64,000 nucleotides of DNA from Deltaproteobacteria bacterium. GTDB lineage: Bacteria > SAR324 > NAC60-12. The notes under the pieces are model-generated. The model was given only the letters and a program-made list of their open reading frames with translations. It was not told where the DNA came from and did no database searches. This document shows, piece by piece, positions 26,504 through 38,264 of this stretch. Every line of letters begins with the position of its first letter. Within the stretch, counting starts at the first letter, position 1. Location of the stretch: assembly GCA_002685535.1 (NCBI GenBank), contig NYXK01000071.1, positions 62,001 through 126,000 on the forward strand, written 5' to 3'. The translations under genes and the position numbers were made by a program.

Positions 26504-26589
26504 GACTGTAGGTTCAAGGCAGTAAGAAAGCAGGCAGACACCTTCCTCTTTCTCATTTGCCCCTTGGATCACCTATAAATTATCTCACG

Positions 26590-28185
26590 ATGTGGCCGAA
26601 GTCTTTCCTTGTACTTGCTTTCTTGGCTCATATTACCTCCTCGACATCAGTGATTAAGTCCTCCGATGAGTTCCGCTCCGACTGTAGGGCTTTAGCCTCT
26701 TATCTGAACATCCCGCATGGCAATGTCTCATCTTCGTCCTTGGTCACCACTGGCACGACACTACAGTTCCCAAATAGTGATCAGACTTGCAACCGACCCT
26801 CTCAAACTGTCTCTGTTGACCTTTGCCGAGTTGAATTGACAATTGCCACCTCGAACCGCTCCAGCATCTCCATGGAAGCATGGCTGCCCGCGAATTGGAC
26901 AGGGCGATTCCTCAGTACTGGCAACGGCGGTCTCGGTGGCTGCATACAATACGAAGATATCGAATATGGTGCATCTCTGGGATTCGCAACTGTCGGCACG
27001 AACAATGGCCACGATGGAATGACAGGTGAATCATTTTTGGACAATGCGGACGTGGTTGAGGACTTTGCTTACCGGGCGCTTCATATTGGTGTGGTTATTG
27101 GCAAGAAAATCAGCGCTTCGTTCTACGGATCGGAACACTCGAAAAGCTACTATCTTGGCTGCTCGACTGGCGGAAGACAGGGCATGAAGGAGGCGCAGAC
27201 TTTTCCAGATGACTTCGATGGTATTGTCGCTGGTGCTCCCGCAATGGCGTTCAATAATCTCACATCATGGAGTTCGAGATTCTTGCCCCTGACAGGTCTC
27301 CCCGGCTCCCCAACATTCATACCTTTGGACATGTGGCCAATCATTGCGCAAGATATTCTGGATCAATGCGACGATAATGACGGTGTATCCGATGGGATTA
27401 TGGAGTCACCAGATCTCTGCGACTACAACCCCAAAGCCTTATCTTGCGGGGTTTCGGAAAATGCTACCAACTGTCTCACCACACAGCAACTCCAGACCAT
27501 CAAGAGCATCTACTCCCCACTTCTAGATGCAAATAGAGACCTCGTCTATCCACGCCTTCAACCTGGTGCCGAGCTCCTCGGTGTACCACAGACTTACTTC
27601 ACCGGCCAGCCATTTGGAGCATCTGACTGGTTCAAATACGCCATCTTCAATGACCCGAACTGGGATCCTATGTCCCTAGTCCCGGCAGACTATGTTTTAT
27701 CTTCCACAATGAACAGATTCAACATTGAGACATGGGACGGTGACCTCTCCGCTTTCCAGAAGAAGGGAGGGAAGCTTCTCCACTATCATGGCCTTGCCGA
27801 TCCAGTAATTTCCAGCGAGAACTCTCCTCGGTACCATCAGCATGTTTTGAATACAATGGGACTGTCTTCTGCGGAGCTCGATGAGTTTTACCGTTACTTT
27901 GCTGTCTCCGGGATGGCTCATTGTGGAGGAGGGCCAGGTGCGGCCAATATTGGGAATAGTGCGAGAAACTCCGTATCATTGGATCCACAGGAGAATGTGC
28001 TGATGAGAATGGTCGAATGGGTGGAGAATGATAATGCTCCTGAGACGATCACTGGAATCGCGCTTGTGAACGGAACGTTGGGATCTGGCATCGCATTCAA
28101 GAGGAACCATTGTAAATGGCCTGCCAGGAACCATTACCGGGGTTCAGGAGATCCGAATAACGCTGATAGCTGGAAATGTATCTGA
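26590..28185 (+). CDS. Secreted tannase/feruloyl esterase (FaeB-like) family protein
   Basis: Signal peptide MWPKSFLVLAFLAHITSSTS; AWLPANWTGRFLSTGNGGLGGCI; nucleophile motif YYLGCSTGGRQGMKEAQ; CDDNDGVSDGIM Ca-binding-like segment; LLHYHGLADPVIS; GMAHCGGGPG. In-frame ATG at 26590 (ORF-track start 26557 is a non-ATG codon). Confidence 0.93.
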   Translation: MWPKSFLVLAFLAHITSSTSVIKSSDEFRSDCRALASYLNIPHGNVSSSSLVTTGTTLQFPNSDQTCNRPSQTVSVDLCRVELTIATSNRSSISMEAWLPANWTGRFLSTGNGGLGGCIQYEDIEYGASLGFATVGTNNGHDGMTGESFLDNADVVEDFAYRALHIGVVIGKKISASFYGSEHSKSYYLGCSTGGRQGMKEAQTFPDDFDGIVAGAPAMAFNNLTSWSSRFLPLTGLPGSPTFIPLDMWPIIAQDILDQCDDNDGVSDGIMESPDLCDYNPKALSCGVSENATNCLTTQQLQTIKSIYSPLLDANRDLVYPRLQPGAELLGVPQTYFTGQPFGASDWFKYAIFNDPNWDPMSLVPADYVLSSTMNRFNIETWDGDLSAFQKKGGKLLHYHGLADPVISSENSPRYHQHVLNTMGLSSAELDEFYRYFAVSGMAHCGGGPGAANIGNSARNSVSLDPQENVLMRMVEWVENDNAPETITGIALVNGTLGSGIAFKRNHCKWPARNHYRGSGDPNNADSWKCI

Positions 28186-28456
28186 GGTCGTGAAGAATGC
28201 TGTTGTTGATATGGCGGAATTCTTTTTTGCTGTGGAGTTTCAAATGAAAAGAAAATGCAAAACCACGACTTTGTTGAACAACTTGACCATAGACCGAGTC
28301 GCGCGGCATGAAATCAATCATAATATTTAAACGCAACCGAATCACTTGAAGTATCCAAGGTAAATTTGACACGCACAAAGCATCTTGATCTTACTTGATA
28401 TTTGTGTACATGGCAGAAGAGAAAGGCCAGTCATTATATTGTCCACTTCAGCCGAG

Positions 28457-30916
28457 CTACTGGATGCGAACATCCCTGGCGAAGGGACTAATCACAACCT
28501 CGTCTTCACCGCTCTCGTGGGACAGTGTTATTGGTATCCTGAGATTCTCTGCTCCCTTCTTCAATTCTATCGTGACACCCGCGATATCATCACCTTTTCG
28601 CCCCCAACGAACATGGGCAACCGCCATTCCCGAGCTCCCACGGATTGGGATCGGCACTTTGGAATCCATCGTCTCGAAAAGAGCTAATCTCGGCTTGAAA
28701 GAAATAGATCGCCATCCAGGCTCCAAGGGCCTCAATCCCACGACCTCAGCCATGAACTCGTAGATAGGAGCACTGCCCCAGGCATGGCATTCCGAGCGCT
28801 GCGACACATTGTCTTCGACCCAGGTAGTTACGTTGTTAGAAAGCTGTTCAATCCAAGGCGCCCAGAAGTCGTTGAAATGCAAATCATAGAGGTCTCCACC
28901 CACCAGAGAGACTGCTTGCAGTGTATAGAATGACATGGCGATAGAAGGTGTTGTGAGATCGTGCCGAGATAAAGTCTTAGATAGCAGCTGCCGTGCCTCG
29001 TCGCCAATGACAGCGCCACTTAGGATTGCCCATACTTGGTTGTGTTGGCTATACTCGCTGTTTAGAGCGGAACCGGCCAGACCATCTGTGAAATACTGCC
29101 CGTCGAAACAGTGTTGCCAGATGGATGCTGCAACTTCAGCAGCACTCTGTCTGTACTCTTCAGCAACACCTTTCCTCCCATATTCCTCGACAGCGGGAGC
29201 AATAAGATTTAGTGTGTACGCATACAACGAGCTTGAGAAAGTCTGATATCCAGTACGCTTCCCCGCAGGTGGAATGCCTCGAGGTTTCCAAGCTTCGGTC
29301 CAGTCAACGAAATCCCAGAAATCGTCAGTGTCGTAGCAGCGCACAAGTCCTAGATCGGGATCGATTCTGCGTCTGAAGGAGTCCAAGACAGCGTCACAGA
29401 CGGGAAGAAATTGCGATGTAAACGCCATGTCTCCATAATGTAGATAGTGATCGGCTACCATGCAGATCCAGAATAGTGAAAAATTGGGAATGATTTGAAG
29501 GTGCTCGCAGGGAGCGCGACTGGCTGTCAGTCCGATAGAAGGTTGAAAAGAGTTTCGAGTTTGCGTGATCGCTTGTCGCGCTAGACGATCGTCACCAGAA
29601 AGGTAGTATGTGAATAGTGCTGAACTGCGGGTATCCATGGCATATTGGAGCTGCTCGTAGAAGGGGCAGTCCTCATAGCAGTCGTGCATACAATTTTCGA
29701 GTGTAAGGATACTTGTTTCCCACATTTTTTGAACCGGCAGGGTCACATCCCGGCCCCCCGGAGAGAATTGAGCTAGGACATCAAGGGGATACTTCGTTCG
29801 TGTAATTTGGACGCCGTGAAAGATGAGGTCTGAATCTGAGTTGACTGCAATATCAATGGCGATAAACCGAAATGTGCGAAAGTGGAAGGGCGCAAATATG
29901 ACCATGTCTTCTCCTGACTCGTGATAAGCAGATGACGGATCTTCTTGTTCGTAGATTCTGCCACCCAAGATGAATGTGTCGTATGGGCCAAGAAGTTTCT
30001 TGGATGTATCTCGACGATCGGCCTTCTGGCGGAACTGGGGATTGTCTGGAACATCTTCGTAGCACTCGGAATACGTGATCTTAATCTCAGCCCCGGGATT
30101 CTCAGGTCGCTCAAAGAGGAAGGACATGAATGCTGTCAAGTGATGACTGGCTTCGAGTTCGACATGGTGTATGGTACCGGCGGCTAAACGTACTGGAGTA
30201 CGATTGCTCGACTTGGCCAGCAGACATGCCTGCCAGTCAACCACTTCAGCATCATTTGAAGTACTCCGAATGTTGTGAATTGTACTGAAAATCGCTGGGC
30301 GGAAATTCGCGAATGGTATTTGACGTGGTGACAGCTTCCATGGTGACACAAGTCCAAATGCGTTGAAGATCTTGTGCGGTTTCGCAGAAGTCCATTGCAA
30401 CTTGCAATCATTTCTCCTGTCGACTGCCTCGAATATGTGCAGAAACATATCATCTTCAATAATTGGCAAGAAAGAAGATCTATCTACGGCCGTCTTCCAA
30501 CTGCCATTGGTCTCGATACTGAAAATGATGGGTGGATCATTAGAGTCTCGAATATGCTGTATGCGTAAACCTCCTAGCGGCATCCGCGGAAAACTGGTTC
30601 CAAATCTTGTTCCATGATATAGACGAAGGACTCGAACAGCGATGGTGTTTTTTCCAGCCTTCATGTACGGTTGTATGTCGAGCTCATCGTAGTACCACAC
30701 CTGCGAGTCGCCTTTGACAGGGCCATGGTGTACGAATTTTGAGTTGATATAGAGTTTGTAGCGGGTGTCAGCTGTTATGGAAATAAATATCGGTCGAGAA
30801 GGTCGCTTTTCGAGATCGATTTCTCTTCTGAAATGGACAAAGCCCCCGGCAGAGGTTTCTTTTCGGCTTTCATTCCAGTCTGGATTCCAGACCCAAGAAC
30901 GGTCGTGAAGTGACAT
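28457..30916 (-). CDS. GH78-type alpha-L-rhamnosidase-like six-hairpin glycosidase, 819 aa, no evident signal peptide
   Basis: N-terminal FVHFRREIDLEKRPSRPIFISITADTRYKLYINSKFVHHGPVKGD; catalytic-region EDCPFYEQLQYAMDTRSSALF and DFWDFVDWTEAW; RSECHAWGSAPIYEFMAEVVGLRPLEPGW. Confidence 0.85.
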   Translation of the reverse strand: MSLHDRSWVWNPDWNESRKETSAGGFVHFRREIDLEKRPSRPIFISITADTRYKLYINSKFVHHGPVKGDSQVWYYDELDIQPYMKAGKNTIAVRVLRLYHGTRFGTSFPRMPLGGLRIQHIRDSNDPPIIFSIETNGSWKTAVDRSSFLPIIEDDMFLHIFEAVDRRNDCKLQWTSAKPHKIFNAFGLVSPWKLSPRQIPFANFRPAIFSTIHNIRSTSNDAEVVDWQACLLAKSSNRTPVRLAAGTIHHVELEASHHLTAFMSFLFERPENPGAEIKITYSECYEDVPDNPQFRQKADRRDTSKKLLGPYDTFILGGRIYEQEDPSSAYHESGEDMVIFAPFHFRTFRFIAIDIAVNSDSDLIFHGVQITRTKYPLDVLAQFSPGGRDVTLPVQKMWETSILTLENCMHDCYEDCPFYEQLQYAMDTRSSALFTYYLSGDDRLARQAITQTRNSFQPSIGLTASRAPCEHLQIIPNFSLFWICMVADHYLHYGDMAFTSQFLPVCDAVLDSFRRRIDPDLGLVRCYDTDDFWDFVDWTEAWKPRGIPPAGKRTGYQTFSSSLYAYTLNLIAPAVEEYGRKGVAEEYRQSAAEVAASIWQHCFDGQYFTDGLAGSALNSEYSQHNQVWAILSGAVIGDEARQLLSKTLSRHDLTTPSIAMSFYTLQAVSLVGGDLYDLHFNDFWAPWIEQLSNNVTTWVEDNVSQRSECHAWGSAPIYEFMAEVVGLRPLEPGWRSISFKPRLALFETMDSKVPIPIRGSSGMAVAHVRWGRKGDDIAGVTIELKKGAENLRIPITLSHESGEDEVVISPFARDVRIQ

Positions 30917-32271
30917 GGCTGCTTCCGAACTCGAATCTCGGAAATGGTAGGGCGTAGCGACGCTGCCTCAAGATATGATGATGGCGCTATTGGATCCAGA
31001 TCTAACTCGCTGCTCCGTTCTGAGGCCAAATCGTGAGTTTCATCTCCTTGGAAATGCCGGGACATGACAGTATTCCCAGTGACTCAAACTATATGTGTTT
31101 CTTCTAGGTGTAAGCAATGCTCTCCCGAGTCGCGCATAACATTGTGCCGAAGATTGTTGTCGCCCTTGACGGCATTGAGTAGAAATATCAATCTTGGCTT
31201 CGCCGGAGCTATTGGTGGCTTTACCAACATCGATAACCAGTTGATCTCCTCACCCGGCTCAACATCGGGTGCAGGATACCAAATAATGTTGGCGTGGCCA
31301 GTGACATTGAACCTGAAGTTTACCCCTCACTCTTGAGTGTACGGATTGAGCACATCAGTATGTAATGCTCGGTGGGAAAAGTACCGAAAGAGAATGATTT
31401 CAGATTTTGTGGCGGTTTCACAATATTGTGACCACCATAATGCCAGGTTCTGGCTGGCTTTGTATTGCATATGTAAGCTTGATGTTGACTTGTATCTCGG
31501 CTGGCTTTACTTCGGCTCATAAAAGACGGCACAGCGACGCCCAACGAGGACTGATATATCATTCGCCAGACTTGACAACACTTGGCAATCATTACCTCAT
31601 ACGGTCTATGTGGCTGCGGAAGTGTCCCGCTCTGTTTGGATGGTCTCATGGGCTCGCAACTGTCAGGCTCATAGGTCAACAAGGACTTAAGTATTATCCA
31701 ACCAATACAAACACTGGTTTGAAATGGTGAAGAGACCGTTTACTGGGACGCCAAGCGATGAACGATAAGCAGACTGCAGACCCAAGACGGCATATGGGGT
31801 AGCGGGGAAGCATATGGGGAATGGGGTTGAGTTCCGCGCAATTTCCGAGCGCATGAGTACGGATACGACATACCTGATGGGGATTCTTCGGTAGACTAGG
31901 AACTCCTCCGCATTTCATTTGCGAGTCGTCGCAGAGATCATGAGGGGCTTTAACTACATTCATATACTAAAGCCGGTGTTGTCGTTACAATTCTATGGAC
32001 TCTCCAAAGCCACCGGGTGAACTGCTGCCGATGAGGAGCAGTTCTGATTTCCTTGGGAGACTTGGCAGACGAGTACACCGAAATTCTCAAGTACAGCGAG
32101 CGGATGGCGACTCCTAGGACAATGACATATAACTGCATATCATTCCATCTGTCTTCTGATCAAAGGCCAGTAACAGAATCGACGGCTTTTGTTCACCACT
32201 CATACCGCTTCCACTTCTACGAAACCAGGCCCTGGTTGGAACATCTGTTAGCCTACATCAACTTGCCGAAC

Positions 32272-33921
32272 ATGGTTTCAGCATCCCTAGAAGGAGGCAA
32301 AGCGACCGCGGTTCTGCGGGAGATAGCTTCTATGGCAATGCCCGAAGGAACAGTCGACCATACTAAGTGGTGGAAATACAAGAACCTCCGAACATTGAAC
32401 CTCCTCCTGTTCTTTCCGCTCCTGTCAATCTTCACACTTGGGTTTGTACATCCTCGAATACTCATATTTGAACTCAAGAAATACTGACGGTGATACTCGT
32501 ACAGATTCGATGGCTCGATGATGAATGGCTTACAAGCTGTCGATAAGTGGCGAAGCTACTTCGGTCAACCAACAGGTGTCACTCTTGGTCTCTTCAACGG
32601 CGCATACCCCATTGGCGGCCTCATAGCTGTTCCATTCATCTCTACGATCAGCGATCGCTACGGACGACGAGCAGGAATTGCAGCTGGTGCATTGACCTGC
32701 TGTCTCGGAGCCGCTTTACAAGGAGCGGCCGTCAACATATCAATGTTTGTTGTCTCACGAGGCATCATTGGCGCTGGCAGTGTCCTGATCAATGCCTCTG
32801 GTGCGCCACTCATTACGGAGATTGCACACCCACATCATAGGACTACTGCAACGGCATTATTCCAAACTTCGTATGCCCTTGGATCAATCGTTGCCGCGTG
32901 GACCACTTTTGGAACGTTCCGGATAAACAGTACGGCATCTTGGCGGATCCCCTCTGCGATGCAAGGACTGCCGTCAGTGATCCAACTGCTCGGTATCTGG
33001 TTCGTCCCCGAAAGCCCAAGATGGCTCATCTCTCGCGACAGGTCGGCTGAAGCCTTGGACATGCTGGCGAAGTATCACGCCGAGGGCAATGCGGAAGACC
33101 CGATGGTACTATTCGAATACCATGAAATCCTCGATACACTCGCCGAAGACCGCGCAAATGATCGTGGCAGCTGGTGGAAGAACTACCTCGAGTTTGTGCG
33201 AACTCCCGGTAATCGACTCCGGTTCTTCATCCTGATCTGGTGCGCCTGTATTAGTCAGATGTCTGGCAATGCTTTCATATCCTATTATTTGGCCCCCATC
33301 TTGACATCAGCGGGATTGAAGACGAGCTTGCAGCAAACTCTTATCAATGCGACGTCGCAAATGCTCTCCTGGTTTTCTGCGTTGTATTTCGCCACACTTC
33401 CAGCCAAACTAGGTCGTCGAACTTTGTTTCTTTGGAGTTTGGGCTGTGTGCTCGTCTGCTTGGTCGCTATAACAGCAGGTAGCGCAGTCTTCGCTCAGAA
33501 TCCTTCCAATCGTTCAGCTGGCTATGCGGTTGTTGCATTCTTGTACCTGTTCTCTCCCGCGTACAACTTGGGATTGAACGGTAACCTGGGACTATACATC
33601 ACCGAGATCGTTCCCTACAACCTACGTCTTCGTGGTATGGCGGTCTTTCAGTTCTGGACTCTGGGATTTATTCTTCTATCCACATTCGCCATACCCGTAG
33701 GATTGGAAGATATGAACTGGAAGTTCTATACCATTTTCATCGGGTGGGTTGTGGTAGAATGGGGTGTTGTGTTTTGGCTGTATCCTGAGACGAAGGGGCC
33801 TTCGTTGGAAGAAATTGCTTGGATATTTGATCGGCCGAGAGACTCTGATTTGAAGCAGAAACAAGACATTGTAGCTGAAGAGGAGATAGGAAATACTGTG
33901 GAAATGGTGGAGCATAAATAA
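32272..33921 (+). CDS. MFS sugar transporter (lactose-permease-like clade); join(32272..32441,32505..33921), 528 aa
   Basis: LLLFFPLLSIFTLGFDGSMMNGLQAVDKWRSYFG joins across a 63-bp intron; SDRYGRRAGIAAGA, PESPRWLISRDR, YITEIVPYNLRLRGMA, YPETKGPSLEEIAWIF. Confidence 0.93.
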
Positions 33922-34798
33922 AGTCTTTGGCGTAACATGGAACAGGAGAATCACTGGATCGCGGGTAAGTTCTGGATTGGCGGAAACGATACAGGTTCGA
34001 AGTCCTCGTGTATGATATGATAAATTCAATGTTGATATGAAATAAAGGTGGCCAGGCAGGCTTCTATGCTTCTTCAGTATGGCGAGGCTCGTGCTTACGT
34101 ACACGGCATCTTTCCCCTCTTCGGGGCGGGAAAATATGATTTTCGTTTCGTCATTAGACTCATGTGACGGATATGCTGCACGTAACTGGTAAATATTGGA
34201 GGGACCCTCCTACTCTTTTACTCATTTTGTCGAATTTGATTTGATTAGCATATGGGAGAAGCTTTCGTGCCCTCCAGCCTCACATGCAGAAAGGTCAGCT
34301 AAGCGAGGTAAACAAACCCCGCAATTCCCCTTTCAATGCCTGATTCGGAACTTATCCAGAGAGTCATCTAGCTTAAAAGGTGATGTCCGGTCAATCCTTA
34401 GCAAGAAGAATGACACTGTTGTTGTAATGTAGATACTGTCAAGCTGAAAGTATACAAGCATTCGCTTAGACGCTTGACCTCGATTGGCATCGGTACAACA
34501 CTACCAAAGCCTTCTAACTTGAAAGCAACGTCCTGATAGTGCTGATATTATGCATCCATCTTCGGTACATATATATGTCTGCCTCATCATGAGATGACTG
34601 TCCATTCGTTGCTCCTCTCGGAGTTCTAGACTTGCAGGGAGATATGACACTGCTGTGAACTCATTCATTTATGCCACATCCCACTGTCAAAGGTCAAATT
34701 GCCAACCTCGGCGCCTGAATTAGAGTTATCTCGATGAACGATACATGCCTCTAGTCTAGCTCTACTACACCTTTATCTCACTCAAGTATTGTGCCTGA

Positions 34799-35444
34799 AG
34801 AACGCAAGCAACACAGCAACAATCGAGTACAACCCCGAAGTCATCGCCATCAAAGATTAATTTCAAGGCAGCGCAACACTCACCAAAAGGGGGATCCCCA
34901 ACCTTTTCAGCGACACCAGCATCGACCTAGCTAGCAACGCCGAAACACAAGCCCTTCGCAATTTCGCCTCCCACGAGAACCTTCACGTTATCTATACGGC
35001 CTGCGAAGTATACTATCGAATCATCGAGAACAAGACAGCTGGAGCGGGCATTACGTTGCTGAAAGATTTGAAAGGGACGAGGATCGGGACTATGCTGAGT
35101 AGGTTTGCTGCGTATTTCATGCCGAAATATCTGTCTACTTTTGGGTTGAAGGGGTCAAGTTACGGTTGTGTTGGGGAGCACATGTCTTTGCGCCCTGTGG
35201 AGCAGGGACTTTGCCGTATATGTTTGCTGATGCGGTGGGGATGTGGGAGCCGACTGTCGAGCTTTCTGCTCAGGCTCTTGGCGCGAATGCGATCATCTTC
35301 CAGGATCGATCGGTCTATCGGGAAGTGTTCAATCTGTATACCACGACTGAGAAGCTCACAGATGCAGCGACGAGGAAGAATATCGTGGCGTTTGTTCGGG
35401 CACTGACTCAGGCCGAGAAGGTGTTTTCAAGACACGCCGGATAA
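34799..35444 (+). pseudogene. NMT1/THI5-like (SsuA-type substrate-binding-like) gene relic
   Basis: TATIEYNPEVIAIKD*FQGSATLTK...NAETQALRNFASHENLHVIYTACEVYYRIIENKTAG..LLKDLKGTRIGTMLSRFAAYF then frameshift into GAHVFAPCGAGTLPYMFADAVGMWEPTVELSAQALGANAIIFQDRSVYREVFNLYTTTEKLTD; one in-frame stop and one frameshift. Confidence 0.7.
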
Positions 35445-35763
35445 AGTTGATTCACGAGTAGCGTCCACGTTGAACATGAATTCGACGTTATCGACCTGTT
35501 TAGTTCTTCGATTCTATTCAAGATCGTTACTTTGAAGAGAATGTGACGAGTGTGTAAGTCAAAATCCGCGGATGTGAATGAAATGGACGCGATCCTATTT
35601 TATGGGACGCAGAGTTCTTGACTGGAGGTAAACCATTCAATCATCCCAGAAAATCCTATAAAACCTTCCTTAGTCTCCACCTCCCTTCGTCCTGCTCAAG
35701 AGGTCTGGCAACCATAACTTTTTTCCAACTTCAGGATCCAAACAACTAAAGATATCGCTCACC

Positions 35764-37164
35764 ATGGCACCAAGTTCCAAATCCTCCTCTTCCTCTCCTT
35801 CCAAGTCGAAATCCACCAAATCCTCTTCGTCCTCAAAGAAACCATCCAAGCACGACTCCGACTCCGACGATGAGTGCCCCTCCTCGTCTCGTAAATCGAT
35901 TAGGAGCAGCAGCAAAAACCCCGAGAAGAAAGAGAAGACATCCCTGCTGAAAAGCATGTTTACGAAAGATCGGTCTGACGCACCGAAGATGCTGGAGTCG
36001 AAGTACTTTAAGGATGAGAGTTCGAGTTTGAGAGGGCAGAAGAGTGGGAAGAGTGAGAGGTTGGATAGTGCGATGTTTAGGGATGAGAGTCGTGCGCCAG
36101 CGTCGAAGAGGGCGAAAAGTGAGAAGGTGAAGAATGAGAAGAAGAAGAAGGTAGAGAAGATCGTGGAAGAGGAGGAATATACGGAGGAGCCGGACTTTTC
36201 GGATTTTGTGAGTAAGTATGAGATTCCGGAGGAGGTGAAGAAGGTCGAGAAGAAGGTGGAGAAGAGTGCGAGGCCGGAGGTGTATAAATCAGAGGTGGTG
36301 AAGTCGAAATATGAGAGTGTCAAGGTGGAACCATCGGCAAAGTATGAGAGTAAAAAGGTGGAGAGTAAGATCAAGAGTGTTGCCAACTTCAAGACGGCTT
36401 TCACGGATGATCGTGACATCGAAATGGCGGCCAAGCAGACGCAAATCGCAGAGTTGACTGGCCAGGAGCTGGAAGAGCAAGAGAAATGGGCGTTTGAGAA
36501 GTTGAAAGCTCACGCTGGAACCTGTCCAGCGGGATTCGCTTGGGGACGATGGACCATAGAAGAATGCGGTGAGCAGGTCCGGCTCGATGGCTACAGGTGT
36601 AGGGGTGGGTCCCATTTCGTCAGTCATGAGATGGTGGCTGAAGGGAAAGGCGGCGTGATGATGAGGACGGATGCCTTCATCGATTGGGACGCTGCTTACC
36701 GTAGAGCTGGGATGCAAGAGCCTTCGCCGTTCATTGGCGTGCGGTGGGAAGTTGTGAAGGACGAAGAACTGAGTCAAATGGGTTACAACACCTTTAGCAG
36801 CCTGGGGGCTCGATTGTCTGGTGGAGCACAGCAGCCACGAAGATCACCATTTGGTAACTTTGGAGGTGGAGCGGGTAGCGGAGGATTTGGAAACTCGTCC
36901 TTCGATCCAGTTGGACGATTCAGCCTACCTCAAGCTACCAGCCATTTCCTAATTCAACAACACGGGCAACCAGGAAGACAGAGACTCTCCGTGCTGAATC
37001 CAAACTATAACTCCAATCAAGCTGATGACGAAGATGACCAACAGCAAGAGCAGGCAGGATATGGAGATCCCTGGAGCAACGGTGGACAGGGTGGTTTGTT
37101 TGGCCGAGGGTATAATGGTCAAGGCGGTGTTGGAATGGGCGGTAATGGCGGTAGACGGAGGTGA
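35764..37164 (+). CDS. Conserved-looking hypothetical protein: Ser/Lys-rich N-terminus, Cys-containing globular core, Gly/Gln-rich tail (466 aa)
   Basis: Long intact ORF; TATA-like tataaaa at ~35658; core EKLKAHAGTCPAGFAWGRWTIEECGEQVRLDGYRCRGGSHFVSHEMVAEGKGGVMM. Confidence 0.8.
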   Translation: MAPSSKSSSSSPSKSKSTKSSSSSKKPSKHDSDSDDECPSSSRKSIRSSSKNPEKKEKTSLLKSMFTKDRSDAPKMLESKYFKDESSSLRGQKSGKSERLDSAMFRDESRAPASKRAKSEKVKNEKKKKVEKIVEEEEYTEEPDFSDFVSKYEIPEEVKKVEKKVEKSARPEVYKSEVVKSKYESVKVEPSAKYESKKVESKIKSVANFKTAFTDDRDIEMAAKQTQIAELTGQELEEQEKWAFEKLKAHAGTCPAGFAWGRWTIEECGEQVRLDGYRCRGGSHFVSHEMVAEGKGGVMMRTDAFIDWDAAYRRAGMQEPSPFIGVRWEVVKDEELSQMGYNTFSSLGARLSGGAQQPRRSPFGNFGGGAGSGGFGNSSFDPVGRFSLPQATSHFLIQQHGQPGRQRLSVLNPNYNSNQADDEDDQQQEQAGYGDPWSNGGQGGLFGRGYNGQGGVGMGGNGGRRR

Positions 37165-38264
37165 GGATCTAGGAGACTTTAGTGATAGAGTGAGGTGAAC
37201 GCTGGGATGGGTGAGAGAGGTGAGAATAAGGATATGGTAGGGTGGGTAAGGACGTACAGATATACGAGAATGCATGGCGTACATATCCATGATGATGTGT
37301 CTGTCAGGATCTTTGTGAAGTAAGCGAACTGTAGTGGACATACACCAGGGCTTACGCTATGCCGCACAATGACCGCAAGGGAAGGCGACATGGATGCGTG
37401 ATTTCATCCTCTGCCAGTCAATAAGACTTTTAGATATACCCATGAGAAATTGTGAAGAGGTCAACGTCATGCTGCCAATAAAGATTAAGTGTACTCTGCA
37501 AAGGAAGCCTTCCGTGTAAGGGGCCCCTAGCGAGTATTAAGAGGATATAAGAACGAGGTCAAACGCACGCAAAGGATATATATGTAGGAGGGACAAGCGT
37601 TGAACAAAAGGATAAGAACTTTCATAGGTACCACGTGACCTTCTTCACAACTCACATGTCCCAGCAGGTTTGCATCACCGGGATTGGCAGTAAATGCCAC
37701 GACAACTTGCTGGCATACTATAATGCGCCAAGAATCAAACACAAAAGAGAGAGAACCACAGGAAGGATGCGAAAAGAGGTGCCTCTGAATGGTTTCTGTA
37801 TATTAATCCACCGTTGCGGATGTCTTTCCATCTGATCTATTCCTGGAAGCCGAAAGTGACAAGATATCCGTTATTCATGTATGTGCTGGTCATTTCGTTT
37901 CGCGAATTTGCTGGCAGAAGCTAGTACTCTCCTTTCCCACCAAAACCTAGCAAATGCCAAGCTTCAGATTGCCGGTTTCCTACTGGTTCTCTATGCGTCC
38001 CTCCGTTGCTGGAGAGAGACACCGATCCATGCTTTCGTTCGTCTTTGTTGTCCTTGTATCTTTTCTCTTGTTGGAGAGAGCGTATTTACCGCCAGAAATG
38101 TATCGTAATTCTGCTCTTCCACCTCTGCTTCCTTTTCTCGTTCCCCTGGATCAAGAGCCGGTCATCCTCCTTCCCTCATGCCACGAGCAACCCAAGCCCT
38201 GACCATTTCTTCCCAATTAGCACCCGTCGCATCGAATCTTATCTCCCGGTTTGCAACACTCCGG

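Noticed and set aside
33995-34012. tRNA B-box-like string aggttcgaagtcct
   Set aside because: No matching acceptor stem or A-box upstream at tRNA distance.
35670-36434. 254-aa minus ORF with Ser/Phe/Leu-rich, membrane-like sequence
   Set aside because: Shadow of the Lys/Ser/Glu-rich coding strand (AAG to CTT, GAG to CTC); not a real membrane protein.
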